DNA of 13,374 nt, taken from NCBI GenBank assembly GCA_016199665.1, contig JACQGG010000048.1, positions 1 to 13,374 of the forward strand. Reading direction: 5' to 3'. Below the pieces are notes generated by a model. The model searched no databases. It was given only the letters and a program-made list of their open reading frames with translations, and was not told the origin of the DNA. The DNA comes from Acidobacteriota bacterium (GTDB lineage Bacteria; Acidobacteriota; UBA6911; JACQSX01). Every line of letters starts with the position of its first letter. Positions within the stretch are counted from its first letter, which is position 1. The position numbers were made by a program, and so were the translations under genes. Below are positions 5,625-13,312 of the stretch, piece by piece.

Positions 5625-6626
5625 ATGGCAAAGCTGCGCCTGACAATCGCCTGTGGAAATTATGACCGAACGCGAGCGCTGATGGACAAAACAATAGAAC
5701 CGGAAGGGATCGACCTGAACTATATTCCCCTGGTCGCAGGAGAAACTTTCTGGCGTATGCTCAACAACGAGGAGTTTGACGCTTCAGAAATGTCCCTGTC
5801 GTCCTACACCAATCTGCGCTCGCAGGGAGACAACCGCTTCATCGCCCTGCCGGTCTTTCCCTCCCGAATCTTTCGCCATTCCTGCGTTTATATCTCCGCC
5901 GGCTCCGGCATCAACCGGCCTGCGGATCTCAAAGGAAAGCGTCTCGGAGTTGCCGATTACCAAATGACAGCCGCCGTCTGGGTGCGGGGTTTTCTCCGGC
6001 ACGACTACGGAGTGATGCCGGAGGATTTGCATTGGGTGACCGGCGCTCCGGTTCATTCGGGGGTCCAGATGCCGGCGGCCCTCAAGCTCGAGCAAGTCAA
6101 GGGGAGCCGGCATCTGGATGAAATGCTGGAAGCGGGAGAAATCGACGCCCTGATCACGGTCGCCTTCCCGCGCCCGTTTCTGTCCGGTTCTGCGCGCATA
6201 AAGCGGCTGTTCCCCAACTACCGGGAAGTGGAAACGGAGTATTATCGCCGGACAGGAATTTTCCCCATCATGCACACCTTCGTTCTGAAGACCGGGCTTT
6301 TTGAGGCCAGTCCCTGGGTCGCTATCAGCTTGTACAAGGCGTTTTTGCAAGCCAAAGAGCTCAATTACCGGCGCTTGTATGACAGCAACGTGCTGGCGGC
6401 CAGCCTTCCCTGGCTTCTCGACGAAATCGAAAGCTGCCGCCGCATCTTCGGCCAGGACATTTGGAGTTACTCGGTCGAAGGCAGCCGGCCGACGCTGGAG
6501 GCTTTGGTCCAATACCTGGATGAGCAGGGCCTCACCCGCCGAAAGATGGCGGTCGAAGAGCTGTTTGTCCCGACCATCCAGGAGCACTTCGCCAACTATC
6601 TCCGGCTGACAGGCGAAGTGCGCTGA
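5625..6626 (+). CDS. 4,5-dihydroxyphthalate decarboxylase family protein
   Basis: A 333-aa protein with a strong ribosome site (AAGGAGAG) before ATG 5625. The opening LRLTIACGNYDRTRALMDKTIEPEGIDLNYIPL is the signature of the 4,5-dihydroxyphthalate decarboxylase (Pht5-like) family. The fold is a two-lobed periplasmic-binding-protein type, with FDASEMSLSSY and LKGKRLGVADYQMTAAVWVRGFL as family landmarks. Characterised members remove CO2 from 4,5-dihydroxyphthalate to give protocatechuate, but many homologues are of unknown substrate or are solute-binding proteins. No signal peptide is visible, which favours a cytoplasmic enzyme. It converges with the bicupin dioxygenase-like gene, with only 68 bp between, consistent with aromatic-acid metabolism; the exact substrate is not determinable. 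Confidence 0.8.
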   Translation: MAKLRLTIACGNYDRTRALMDKTIEPEGIDLNYIPLVAGETFWRMLNNEEFDASEMSLSSYTNLRSQGDNRFIALPVFPSRIFRHSCVYISAGSGINRPADLKGKRLGVADYQMTAAVWVRGFLRHDYGVMPEDLHWVTGAPVHSGVQMPAALKLEQVKGSRHLDEMLEAGEIDALITVAFPRPFLSGSARIKRLFPNYREVETEYYRRTGIFPIMHTFVLKTGLFEASPWVAISLYKAFLQAKELNYRRLYDSNVLAASLPWLLDEIESCRRIFGQDIWSYSVEGSRPTLEALVQYLDEQGLTRRKMAVEELFVPTIQEHFANYLRLTGEVR

Positions 6627-6694
6627 ACCGGCAAGCGCAAAATACAGTCCGGCCGGACCGCCGCCGATGTGGATGATCCTACCCCGTGCTTGCG

Positions 6695-7807
6695 TCAGGG
6701 CGCCTCGGAGTTTGCCCGCTGAACCCTTGTCGAATCGAACCGGCCCGTCACCTTCTGGCGGCCTCCGGAAGACGGGAGCGGCTCTTCGCGGTACTTGCCA
6801 AGAGCGGCCATCACCGGGGTGTCGTGAATCGAGAACATGACGGCCCGCTGGTCGTTCAGTGCATTGAGATGCTCGTGAGCCGCCCAGCTCGGCACGACGA
6901 ACATGTCTCCTTGCTCCCAGTCGAAGCGGATGCCGTCGATGACCGTCGCGCCGCGCCCCTCGAACACGTAATAAACGGCGCTGCTGGTGTGCCGGTGGGC
7001 CTGGGTGTGGGCGGCGGGACGGAGCATTTGGATCCAGCAACTGATCGTGTCCATGACGGATCGACCGGTGTGCGGATTGGTATACTCCAGTGCCACGTCG
7101 TCGAACGGGCTGGAGTCCACCCGGGAAAGGTTGAGGAGAGCGCGCTCGGTCAGCTCCCATTTGTAAGCGAATATCGGCGGATACCGATCGCTGCGCGGTT
7201 CCCACGCGGGCCGCAACTGGCCAACGCCGTATTTCATTACCGAGCCATCGAGCACCTGGGTAACCGCCTGCTGCTCGCCGGCGTGCGGCTCGAAGAAGTT
7301 GGCGTCCAGATAGTTATTGAGAGGGATGTCCAGGCCATCCATCCAGATGGTCGGCTCGTCGGCGTCGCTCCCGTGATCATGCCAGTACCATGGAGGATTG
7401 ATCACCATGTCGCCGCGCCCGAGATAGACCTTGTCACCCTGAACTGTGCTGTAGCCGCCGCGGCCGTCAATGATGAACCGTACCGCCTGCGCCGTATGCC
7501 GGTGCGCGGGTGCAACCTCGTGGCCGTTGAGCCACTGGACGGCGGCCCAGAGCGTCGGCGTTGCGTACGGTGCGCCGCCCAGTCCCGGATTGCTCAGCGC
7601 CACCGCCCGCCGATCGCCGCCGCGCTCGATCGTCACAAGACGGCCGGAGCGGCTCGCCACGTCGAACAGTTCCTTCCATTTCCAGAGCCACGCCACTGAT
7701 TTCGGACAGGGAACCGGCGGCAAGATGCTGCTTTCCAGCTTCCACAGCGGCGTCAGGTGCTCGCGCGCCATGTCGTCATAGAGCCTTGCAAGCTCAGAGT
7801 CGGACAT
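6695..7807 (-). CDS. Bicupin, gentisate 1,2-dioxygenase-like
   Basis: A 370-aa protein. The ATG at 7807 is preferred to the upstream TTG 7852 because GGGGAG stands 8 nt before it. Two cupin domains are present: the first around residues 95-145 with HRH (His102, His104) and a later His in PPWYWHDHG, and the second around 265-315 with HRHTSSAVYYVFEG and PSWAAHEHLN. Size, the N-terminal helix segment (LYDDMAREHLTPLW) and the two motifs match the gentisate 1,2-dioxygenase / 1-hydroxy-2-naphthoate dioxygenase family, Fe(II) enzymes that open aromatic rings. Substrate is not predictable from sequence alone. The decarboxylase-family gene converges on its 3' end. Confidence 0.8.
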   Translation of the reverse strand: MSDSELARLYDDMAREHLTPLWKLESSILPPVPCPKSVAWLWKWKELFDVASRSGRLVTIERGGDRRAVALSNPGLGGAPYATPTLWAAVQWLNGHEVAPAHRHTAQAVRFIIDGRGGYSTVQGDKVYLGRGDMVINPPWYWHDHGSDADEPTIWMDGLDIPLNNYLDANFFEPHAGEQQAVTQVLDGSVMKYGVGQLRPAWEPRSDRYPPIFAYKWELTERALLNLSRVDSSPFDDVALEYTNPHTGRSVMDTISCWIQMLRPAAHTQAHRHTSSAVYYVFEGRGATVIDGIRFDWEQGDMFVVPSWAAHEHLNALNDQRAVMFSIHDTPVMAALGKYREEPLPSSGGRQKVTGRFDSTRVQRANSEAP

Positions 7808-7925
7808 TAACAGGCTCCCCGCAGTTGTCCCATCATACAACTCTTTTCCCAAGCATCCGATTTAGGTATGCGAGTCTCCTCACGAAAGCGCCCGAAGGGG
7901 CCAGAGACGCAAGCAACTTCCTGAC

Positions 7926-8105
7926 CTACTCCTCTTCGTAGACGGCCAGGGTCGCTCCCTGCTGTCGCTCTGTTCTCCAAAAGAGGAAGACCTTCGACTC
8001 TCCAGCCGCAAGACGTGTGAGACTGGGCGGTGGTTCTTGGCCGTCCGGAATTTCGCGTTCCTCAACGACGACTCCGTCCTCCTTACGACACAATAATGCT
8101 TTCAT
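7926..8105 (-). CDS. Small conserved-looking hypothetical protein
   Basis: A 59-aa protein: MKALLCRKEDGVVVEEREIPDG, then SLTRLAAGESKVFLFWRT, a charged, strand-rich small protein without signal peptide or recognisable domain. The ATG at 8105 is chosen because a purine-rich run (AAAGGGGGGGGG) lies just upstream; a GTG two codons earlier is possible. The run of nine G (C on the plus strand, 8111-8119) lies exactly in the ribosome-site spacing. It sits between the bicupin gene and the Sec-redoxin gene, on the same strand as both. Function unknown. Confidence 0.55.
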   Translation of the reverse strand: MKALLCRKEDGVVVEEREIPDGQEPPPSLTRLAAGESKVFLFWRTERQQGATLAVYEEE

Positions 8106-8177
8106 TGGCACCCCCCCCCTTTCCCGCGATCAATCTTAACCCATCCAAGCCCTCCATTTTTAGCCTTCTTACTTAGA

Positions 8178-8278
8178 TGGGAACGTCCCACTCGTTTCCG
8201 TTTCTTGTTCGAGCCGCCGGGAGAGTCACGCCGTGCTTTGGGGACGGGAAAAAAGGGAAACGAGGGAGACGTCCCCGT
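8178..8278. repeat. Imperfect inverted repeat, REPIN/MITE-like
   Basis: About 22 bases at 8178-8200 (GGGAACGTCCCACTCGTTTCC) are matched in reverse complement at 8258-8278 (GGGAAACGAGGGAGACGTCCCC), with a few mismatches, separated by about 57 bp. It sits directly after the stop of the Sec-redoxin gene. The size and GGGACGT-type ends are like non-autonomous palindromic repeats, but no transposase is nearby. It may also act as a transcript end or stability hairpin. Confidence 0.55.
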
Positions 8279-8285
8279 TTTTCCC

Positions 8286-9413
8286 CTACGGGGGAGGCTT
8301 GCGGCGGAGCGGTTCGGGAACGCGGCTGCGGTCCTGGGCGCCGACCTGAACTTGGAATTTCACCGGAATCTTCTGCGTCAGATAGCAGGCCTTGTCGTCG
8401 CACGCCTGATATTCGAATATCCCCGCCAACTCAAGCTCCGCGCCCGGTTTTACCACCGGGCCGCCGTCGGTGGATCCTGCCGCGAGGGTGATGTCGCGCG
8501 TAAAGCGCACTTTCCCCGTATAGACGGGAACCCGCTCCTTGATTGCCGGAAGATACAGGATCTCGGACCGCGGGAACTCTGTCGGATGCACGGTAAACTC
8601 CGGCTTTTCTTCTATCGTGAACGAGACGGCGTGATACCCTTTGACCCCCGGAGCATAGAGATGCATCTTGCGCTGCAGGCTGACCTCGGCCACCAGCGTG
8701 ATGCGACTGCCGGGGCGGCGCTCCCGGTCTCCGCTCAAGTAAGTCGTCAGGGTCAGATGGCGCGTCCGGGTTTCAGTTCGCCGGCCCCCGGCCAATCCGA
8801 ACTCCCGCGTCAAAATGGCGTCTCCGGTGAACCGGTTGCGGTAATTCTCTTCGAAGTATTTCTTCTGAACTCTGCCGCCCGCATCCACGATGTAAATACC
8901 GGGAAAGGGGACGCCATACCAGGCGTGGTCGCGCGGGACGTTGCTGTTGAATATCCCGAAGGATCGAATGACTGAGGAGTCAGAATCAGAGAGAAGCGGA
9001 TAATGAATTCCCACCCGCCCGGTAAAATGCCGGAGAATCTCGCCGCTGTCGTAACTGATTCCGGCCATTCCCAGGCCCTGCCGCCTGAATTTCTCCCTGG
9101 AGCGCTCCAGCTCGACGAGCTGGTTCTTGCAGTAAGGTCACCAGTCGGCGGAACGGAAAAATATCAGGACGGCGCCACGAGGTCCCTTAATGGTACTGAA
9201 GTCCTGCTGCTTTCCAAACTGATCCAACAGTTGAAAGGACGGAACCGGCTGGCCGACTTCAATGCCGGTTTTGACATCCTTATTCGGTTCAAAACTGCTC
9301 TCCCGCCCGCCGCTTTGGCCGAAGGCAGACAGACAAAATACCCAGAGTACGGTCCCGGCGAGAACGGCGCGCGCCCCATTCACCCTGGCTGGGCCGGTGC
9401 GTTGCTTAAGCAT
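8286..9413 (-). CDS. Secreted selenocysteine redoxin fused to DsbD-N-like domain (in-frame TGA = Sec92)
   Basis: A 375-aa protein read through one in-frame TGA at 9138-9140. It starts at ATG 9413 with a signal peptide (MLKQRTGPARVNGAR, hydrophobic AVLAGTVLWVFCLSAFG). Residues about 45-205 form a peroxiredoxin/AhpC-TSA-like domain (VGQPVPSFQLLDQFGKQQDF, then FFRSADW-U-PYCKNQLVELE). In the family this reads Cys-Pro-Tyr-Cys, so the TGA stands exactly at the first catalytic Cys; Cys95 is the partner. Reading continues in the same frame with full homology-like quality (GISYDSGEILRHF, VPFPGIYIVDAGGRV). Residues about 215-355 resemble the DsbD N-terminal domain, ending in EYQACDDKACY with Cys338 and Cys343 as its probable redox pair. 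A SECIS-like hairpin follows the TGA. The product likely reduces peroxides or disulfides outside the cytoplasm. A gene caller would split it at 9138 into two fragments. Confidence 0.85.
9107..9123 (-). promoter_or_regulatory. Candidate bacterial SECIS hairpin in the redoxin gene
   Basis: Read on the minus strand, CCAGCTC-GTC-GAGCTGG forms a perfect 7-bp stem with loop GUC. The stem begins 14 nt after the TGA, and the loop G-U lies 22-23 nt after it, very close to the position of the loop GU in the well-studied E. coli fdhF SECIS. The element lies within the coding region, as expected for bacteria. Confidence 0.65.
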
Positions 9414-9510
9414 TTCGTCGAAGGTCTGAGAATCTAATATCTTCCATTCCACAAGCGGAGAACCCGTTTTCACAAAGTCTCTCACAAGGCGGGGACATTT
9501 CAAAGTTCCG

Positions 9511-9531
9511 GCCCGCACTTCTCACAAATTT
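9511..9531. repeat. Direct repeat copy 1 (21 bp)
   Basis: A 21-bp sequence starting GCCCGCACTTCTCAC is present here and again at 13313-13333, identical over its length; with one T indel the likeness extends a few bases further. This copy overlaps the end of the FAD monooxygenase gene, whose stop codon is inside it. Confidence 0.8.
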
Positions 9532-11162
9532 CTTACCGGGCCGGGAGCCCGGCCTGCCGCGCCGCTCCAGGTGCCGGCCAGCAACGCCTCCACCGCCCGG
9601 GCGCCGCGATCGATCTCGGCCCGCCGGATGCAGGCGCACACGTAGTGGTCCGGCCGCAGCAGGAGCAGACAATCCGCGTGGTCTGCCAGGACCTTTTCAA
9701 ACGCATCATCCTCCTCAAAGACGGTCGTGACCCCCGGCGCCGCTGCCGCACCTGCCGGCGCAGGCATCACGGCAAGCCGGCAGGCCCCAAGCTGCTCCCA
9801 GACCGCCTGGCCGGCGGAAGCGAATGCCAGATCCGGCCTGGCCGTCCGCGCCAGCAGCACAAAGCGGTTGCCGAGCACCTGATCGAGCTGCATGCGCCGG
9901 CCCGACGGCGTCCGTACCCATGGCTGGGGGAACAGCCGGCCAACTAGCGCTTTGCGCCCGCCCCGGTTGTCAGCCACCACGAACCCGGAGCGAAACTGCG
10001 GCTTCGGCTTGTATTTCATCTGGGTGATGTAGTCTCGCGCTGCAGGACAGAGCTGCAGCGCGAGGAAACCGCTCCGCATCAGGAGTCCCGACAGACGGCT
10101 GCGCGGCGACATGACTCTTCCCATGCGCAACGCAAGCTGGATCATCTGCCACACATGGCCGCGGCGCTCGCACTCGTAACTGTCCAGCAAACCGGGGCCG
10201 GCCCGACCCCGCTCCACCGCCGCCAGCTTCCATGCAAGATTGTGCGCGTCACGCATCCCGCTGTTCATCCCCTGACCGGCAAAGGGAGGAGTCAAGTGAG
10301 CTGCATCGCCGGCGAGGAACACCCGGCCCTGGGACCAGCGGCTTGCCAGCCGGGCGTGAAAGCGGTAGACCACCTTTCGCCGGATCACGCTGTGCGGGCC
10401 GGCGCCGTGGGTTGCCAGCAGCCGGCCGACGGTTGCCGGCTCCAGGAAATCTTCGTCGCGCTCGTGCGGATGCAACTTGAATTCAAACCGCCGCGTGCGA
10501 TGGGGTCCCGGCAAAGTGATACCGGGCCGGCGCCAGTTGCAGTACACCTCGGTGTGAGGCGTCTTATTCTCGCTGTTCTCAAGGTCGATGATCAGCCAGC
10601 GCTCACTGAACGTCGTGCCCTCCATGGGAATGCCCAGGCGTTCCCGCACCGTGCTGTCGGCGCCGTCGCAGCCGACCAGATAATCGCAGCCGACCGCGCG
10701 TGTTTCCCCCTGGATGTTCCGGATCTGGAGTAAGACTCCTCCGCCGGACGATTCGAATGTTTGGAGAGACCATCCGTAAAGCGTCGTGACGTTGCTGAAC
10801 CGCCGCAGGCCCTGGCGAAGCTGCCCCTCCAGCACCGGCTGCCGGAAAGCGTTGCGGCGGGGATAGCCGTAGGGCCTGCCGGCCGGTTCGACCTTCGCAA
10901 AACACCTGCCGCCGGTCGAGTAGTAGCGAGATCCATAACCGGGAACGATTTCCTTGACGATCTCGTCGGCCAGTCCGATGGCCTGCATGGTGCGCAGCGA
11001 TTCATCGTCGATCGAAACCGCCCGAGGCTCGGTAACCGTCGCCGCATTGCGCTCCACCAAAAGCAGGCCAATGCCCTCCTGGCCCAGCAGGTTGGCCAGC
11101 GTCAGTCCGGTCGGCCCGCTGCCAATGATCGCGACCGGATAATGCGGGCCCGGCGTTTCCAT
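9522..11162 (-). CDS. FAD-dependent aromatic hydroxylase, MhpA-like
   Basis: A 546-aa class A flavin monooxygenase. FAD-binding GSGPTG is at residues 14-19 with VERN at the end of strand 2; the DG motif GCDGADS is at 164-170; the GD motif with the FAD ribityl-binding region, GRVFLAGDAAHLTPPFAGQG, is at 279-298. Length and the C-terminal thioredoxin-like tail (about 400-546) match 3-(3-hydroxyphenyl)propionate hydroxylase (MhpA) and related enzymes that ortho-hydroxylate phenolic acids using NAD(P)H and O2. Some relatives act in polyketide tailoring, so biosynthetic use is possible. The ATG at 11162 follows GGAGG with a rather long 12-nt spacing. It lies 86 bp after the aspartate dehydrogenase gene on the same strand. 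Confidence 0.85.
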   Translation of the reverse strand: METPGPHYPVAIIGSGPTGLTLANLLGQEGIGLLLVERNAATVTEPRAVSIDDESLRTMQAIGLADEIVKEIVPGYGSRYYSTGGRCFAKVEPAGRPYGYPRRNAFRQPVLEGQLRQGLRRFSNVTTLYGWSLQTFESSGGGVLLQIRNIQGETRAVGCDYLVGCDGADSTVRERLGIPMEGTTFSERWLIIDLENSENKTPHTEVYCNWRRPGITLPGPHRTRRFEFKLHPHERDEDFLEPATVGRLLATHGAGPHSVIRRKVVYRFHARLASRWSQGRVFLAGDAAHLTPPFAGQGMNSGMRDAHNLAWKLAAVERGRAGPGLLDSYECERRGHVWQMIQLALRMGRVMSPRSRLSGLLMRSGFLALQLCPAARDYITQMKYKPKPQFRSGFVVADNRGGRKALVGRLFPQPWVRTPSGRRMQLDQVLGNRFVLLARTARPDLAFASAGQAVWEQLGACRLAVMPAPAGAAAAPGVTTVFEEDDAFEKVLADHADCLLLLRPDHYVCACIRRAEIDRGARAVEALLAGTWSGAAGRAPGPVRNL

Positions 11163-11248
11163 TGCCGTCGCGTCCTCCGCGCACGCCCCGATTGATGCAA
11201 CCCGACCATCGAGGTAACTCCCTTCGGGTGCAAGGTCAATTTGACCGC

Positions 11249-12079
11249 CTATGCGAAGGTCACCCCGCCGGTGACAAACAAATCGAATCTTCGGAGCGCT
11301 GCAATCGCGCTGAGCGCTGCGAGAAAGCTCGTTTTCGGGTTGTCCGCCATGGGAAGATTCTTCAACTGCAGCCGCATCTCTCCAAAACTGCCGTGCATCT
11401 CGATCTCGTGGACGTTGCTGTTGATCGTGGGGTCGGCTACGATACGCACTCTGGTGGCCTCAGGCCCTGGACCTGCAATGCTCAATGCAATGGATACATT
11501 GATATTCTTTGGATAGAGCCGGATTGCCTCTGCGGCAGACCCCTCAAAAACCGTGAAGGGCGCTTTCAGGTTTCCCAGATCCGGCCGATCGCCCGGCAGA
11601 CCCACCGGTGATTCGAGCGCAGCGGGCGGTTTGCGTGTTGTAAGCCTCACCCGTTCAACGCGGTCTTCCATGGCCGCACGAATCACGTCCAGCCCGCCGA
11701 TCGCGCCCGAGGGAATACACACCTGCAATCTGCGCTGGCGACAAAGGGATTGCAGCCGGCTGAGAAACGATTTCTCCACCAAAACGCCGACGCTCATCAG
11801 CAGCAGATGCTTGTTGCTCTCCAGCACAGCCGCGGCATATTGGCGCGCCGCGGCGGGGCTCGCGGCTTCTAAGACCAGATCGACATCCGACTGAAGCAAC
11901 GTCGGAAAATCGGTGGTGTATTCACACCGATACCGGGCGGCCAGGCTTGCCAGATGCCCGCCTCTCTCCTCCAGATCAAAGAGGCAGGTAAACCGGCAAT
12001 CCGGCACCCGTTTCTCATGGTTGACGGCCTGAAGCAGAAAACTTCCGATAGCGCCACAGCCAATAAGCCCCAATTTCAT
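11249..12079 (-). CDS. L-aspartate dehydrogenase family protein
   Basis: A 276-aa protein with an N-terminal Rossmann fold (LIGCGAIGSFLL, glycine motif at residues 7-12). Family landmarks are SGAIGGLD (124-131), LYPKNINVSIALSIAG (188-203), the catalytic-region His224 in NSNVHEIE, and NPKTS (247-251). L-aspartate dehydrogenase (NadX type) interconverts aspartate and oxaloacetate/iminoaspartate with NAD(P), and can feed NAD synthesis. No nadA/nadC is next to it, so a specialised role with the adjacent ketosynthase is possible. Its ATG overlaps the ketosynthase stop (ATGA), so the two are probably translationally coupled. Confidence 0.85.
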   Translation of the reverse strand: MKLGLIGCGAIGSFLLQAVNHEKRVPDCRFTCLFDLEERGGHLASLAARYRCEYTTDFPTLLQSDVDLVLEAASPAAARQYAAAVLESNKHLLLMSVGVLVEKSFLSRLQSLCRQRRLQVCIPSGAIGGLDVIRAAMEDRVERVRLTTRKPPAALESPVGLPGDRPDLGNLKAPFTVFEGSAAEAIRLYPKNINVSIALSIAGPGPEATRVRIVADPTINSNVHEIEMHGSFGEMRLQLKNLPMADNPKTSFLAALSAIAALRRFDLFVTGGVTFA

Positions 12080-13269
12080 AAATCCTCTTCCAGGCTTCCA
12101 TTCTCCTTCGCCGAACGGAGCAACAAAGCTGCGGCGCCTCCGCCAAAACCGAGAGCGGTCACCAGCACGGTCCGGATCTTCTTGACCACGGGCGGGGCCG
12201 GCCTGACACCTGGAATAATGTTATGGGCAGTGGCATACGGCAGACCGGGAATCAGGCCCTGTCGCATGCATTCGACGGCCATCGCCACTGAGAAACTCGG
12301 GGACGCGGCCAGCATATGGCCGGTAGACCATTTCAATGCCGTGATGGGAATTTCCGGCGGAAGTAATTTCCTGTATGCGTTGACTTCTGCCTGATCCCCG
12401 TTTGGGGTCCCCGCAAAATGGCCGATGACCAGATCAGGCCAGGGCCGCCGGCAAAGGACACGGGCAAGACACCGCTGCAAGGCGTCTGCGTTTTCACTGA
12501 TGCCCGTCAAAGTTTCCGTTTCACTGGCCTGGGCAAAAGCGACAATCTCAGCCAATGGCGCGATATTCGGACCTGGCAGGGCGTCGGTGGCTTCCAAGAC
12601 AAAGAGCACGGCTCCTTCTGAAAGTACCGTTCCATCTCGGCCGGGTTCACCCGCCTGGAGCGGATAGCGGTGCCTGTTGTGCGACAGCAGATGCAACCGG
12701 TCAAGACTGCCGACTGTGAATCCAGTGAGACAGGCCTCAGACCCGCCTGCGATAAAGCCCGGCGCCTGGCCCGCATGGATCAGGCCGAAGGCGGTGCCGA
12801 TCGCGGTCATGCCCCCCATACAAGCCGCCGACAACGAAAATACCGGCCCCCAACATCCGTTTGCGGCGGCGACGGCGGAGGACAACGTGACACCCGTCGT
12901 GACCGGACTCATGCTGGGACTGGACTGATGCCGGGACAAGTAATCGAGGTGATACTTTTCAAAGCTGATGGCCGCGCCCCGGGAAGTTCCAACAATGACC
13001 CCCAGGCCGCGGGTGTCAGCGCCATTGCGTCCGGCAAGCGCGCTTTTTCCCGCTGCAATCGCCATCAAAGCAGTTCTATCGAGCCGGCGGGCATAGCCTC
13101 GGATCTGCCCCTCTTCCCCGTTAAACTGAACCGGCCCAAGCGGCACCCCCAGATCCTCATCGAATCTGAATCCGGTGACGCCCCGGGCCAGCGCCTCAAA
13201 GCAGGCTTGAGGACTGGTTCCCGTCGGAGTCAGCAACCCCATGCCGGTGATCCCAACCCTGACGGCCAT
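12076..13269 (-). CDS. Beta-ketoacyl synthase, KAS II (FabF)-like
   Basis: A 397-aa thiolase-fold condensing enzyme. The catalytic triad is visible: Cys150 in SLSAACMGGMTAIG, His284 in GHFAGTPNGDQAE, and His318 with Lys313 in LKWSTGHMLAAS. The N-terminus VRVGITGMGLLTPTG and the GFGGGAAALLL end are typical of FabF-like synthases. The nucleophile surround ACMGG differs from the usual ACASG/ACATG, and DxxQAE replaces the common NDPVE, suggesting a specialised paralogue rather than housekeeping FabF. It would condense acyl chains with malonyl-ACP. The weak ribosome site (AAGG) is 7 nt before ATG 13269. No acyl carrier protein or other fatty-acid gene is in the window; upstream genes are beyond the right edge. 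Confidence 0.85.
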   Translation of the reverse strand: MAVRVGITGMGLLTPTGTSPQACFEALARGVTGFRFDEDLGVPLGPVQFNGEEGQIRGYARRLDRTALMAIAAGKSALAGRNGADTRGLGVIVGTSRGAAISFEKYHLDYLSRHQSSPSMSPVTTGVTLSSAVAAANGCWGPVFSLSAACMGGMTAIGTAFGLIHAGQAPGFIAGGSEACLTGFTVGSLDRLHLLSHNRHRYPLQAGEPGRDGTVLSEGAVLFVLEATDALPGPNIAPLAEIVAFAQASETETLTGISENADALQRCLARVLCRRPWPDLVIGHFAGTPNGDQAEVNAYRKLLPPEIPITALKWSTGHMLAASPSFSVAMAVECMRQGLIPGLPYATAHNIIPGVRPAPPVVKKIRTVLVTALGFGGGAAALLLRSAKENGSLEEDL

Positions 13270-13312
13270 AAAAGGACCTTAAAAGACCACGACCGCAACG
13301 CCCACGCTGCTA

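Noticed and set aside
6627..6694. Short palindrome TCCGGCCGGA between the convergent genes as a bidirectional terminator
   Set aside because: The stem is short and no T-tract follows on either strand.
5784..7205. 473-aa minus-strand ORF opposite the decarboxylase-family gene
   Set aside because: It overlaps two well-supported genes and has Arg/Pro/His-rich shadow composition.
6686..7699. 337-aa plus-strand ORF
   Set aside because: It is antisense to the bicupin gene, whose motifs, ribosome site and codon pattern are convincing; the plus-strand translation has no domain.
8205..8975. 256-aa plus-strand ORF
   Set aside because: Antisense shadow of the redoxin/DsbD-N gene in GC-rich DNA.
8286..9068. 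Redoxin C-terminal part as an independent gene starting at 9068
   Set aside because: That start lies inside the redoxin fold, would discard the active site, and the upstream part is in the same frame with a signal peptide.
329..9140. TGA read generally as tryptophan (alternative genetic code)
   Set aside because: TGA ends several well-delimited genes here, and Trp is encoded by TGG throughout. At the redoxin site the expected residue is Cys, not Trp.
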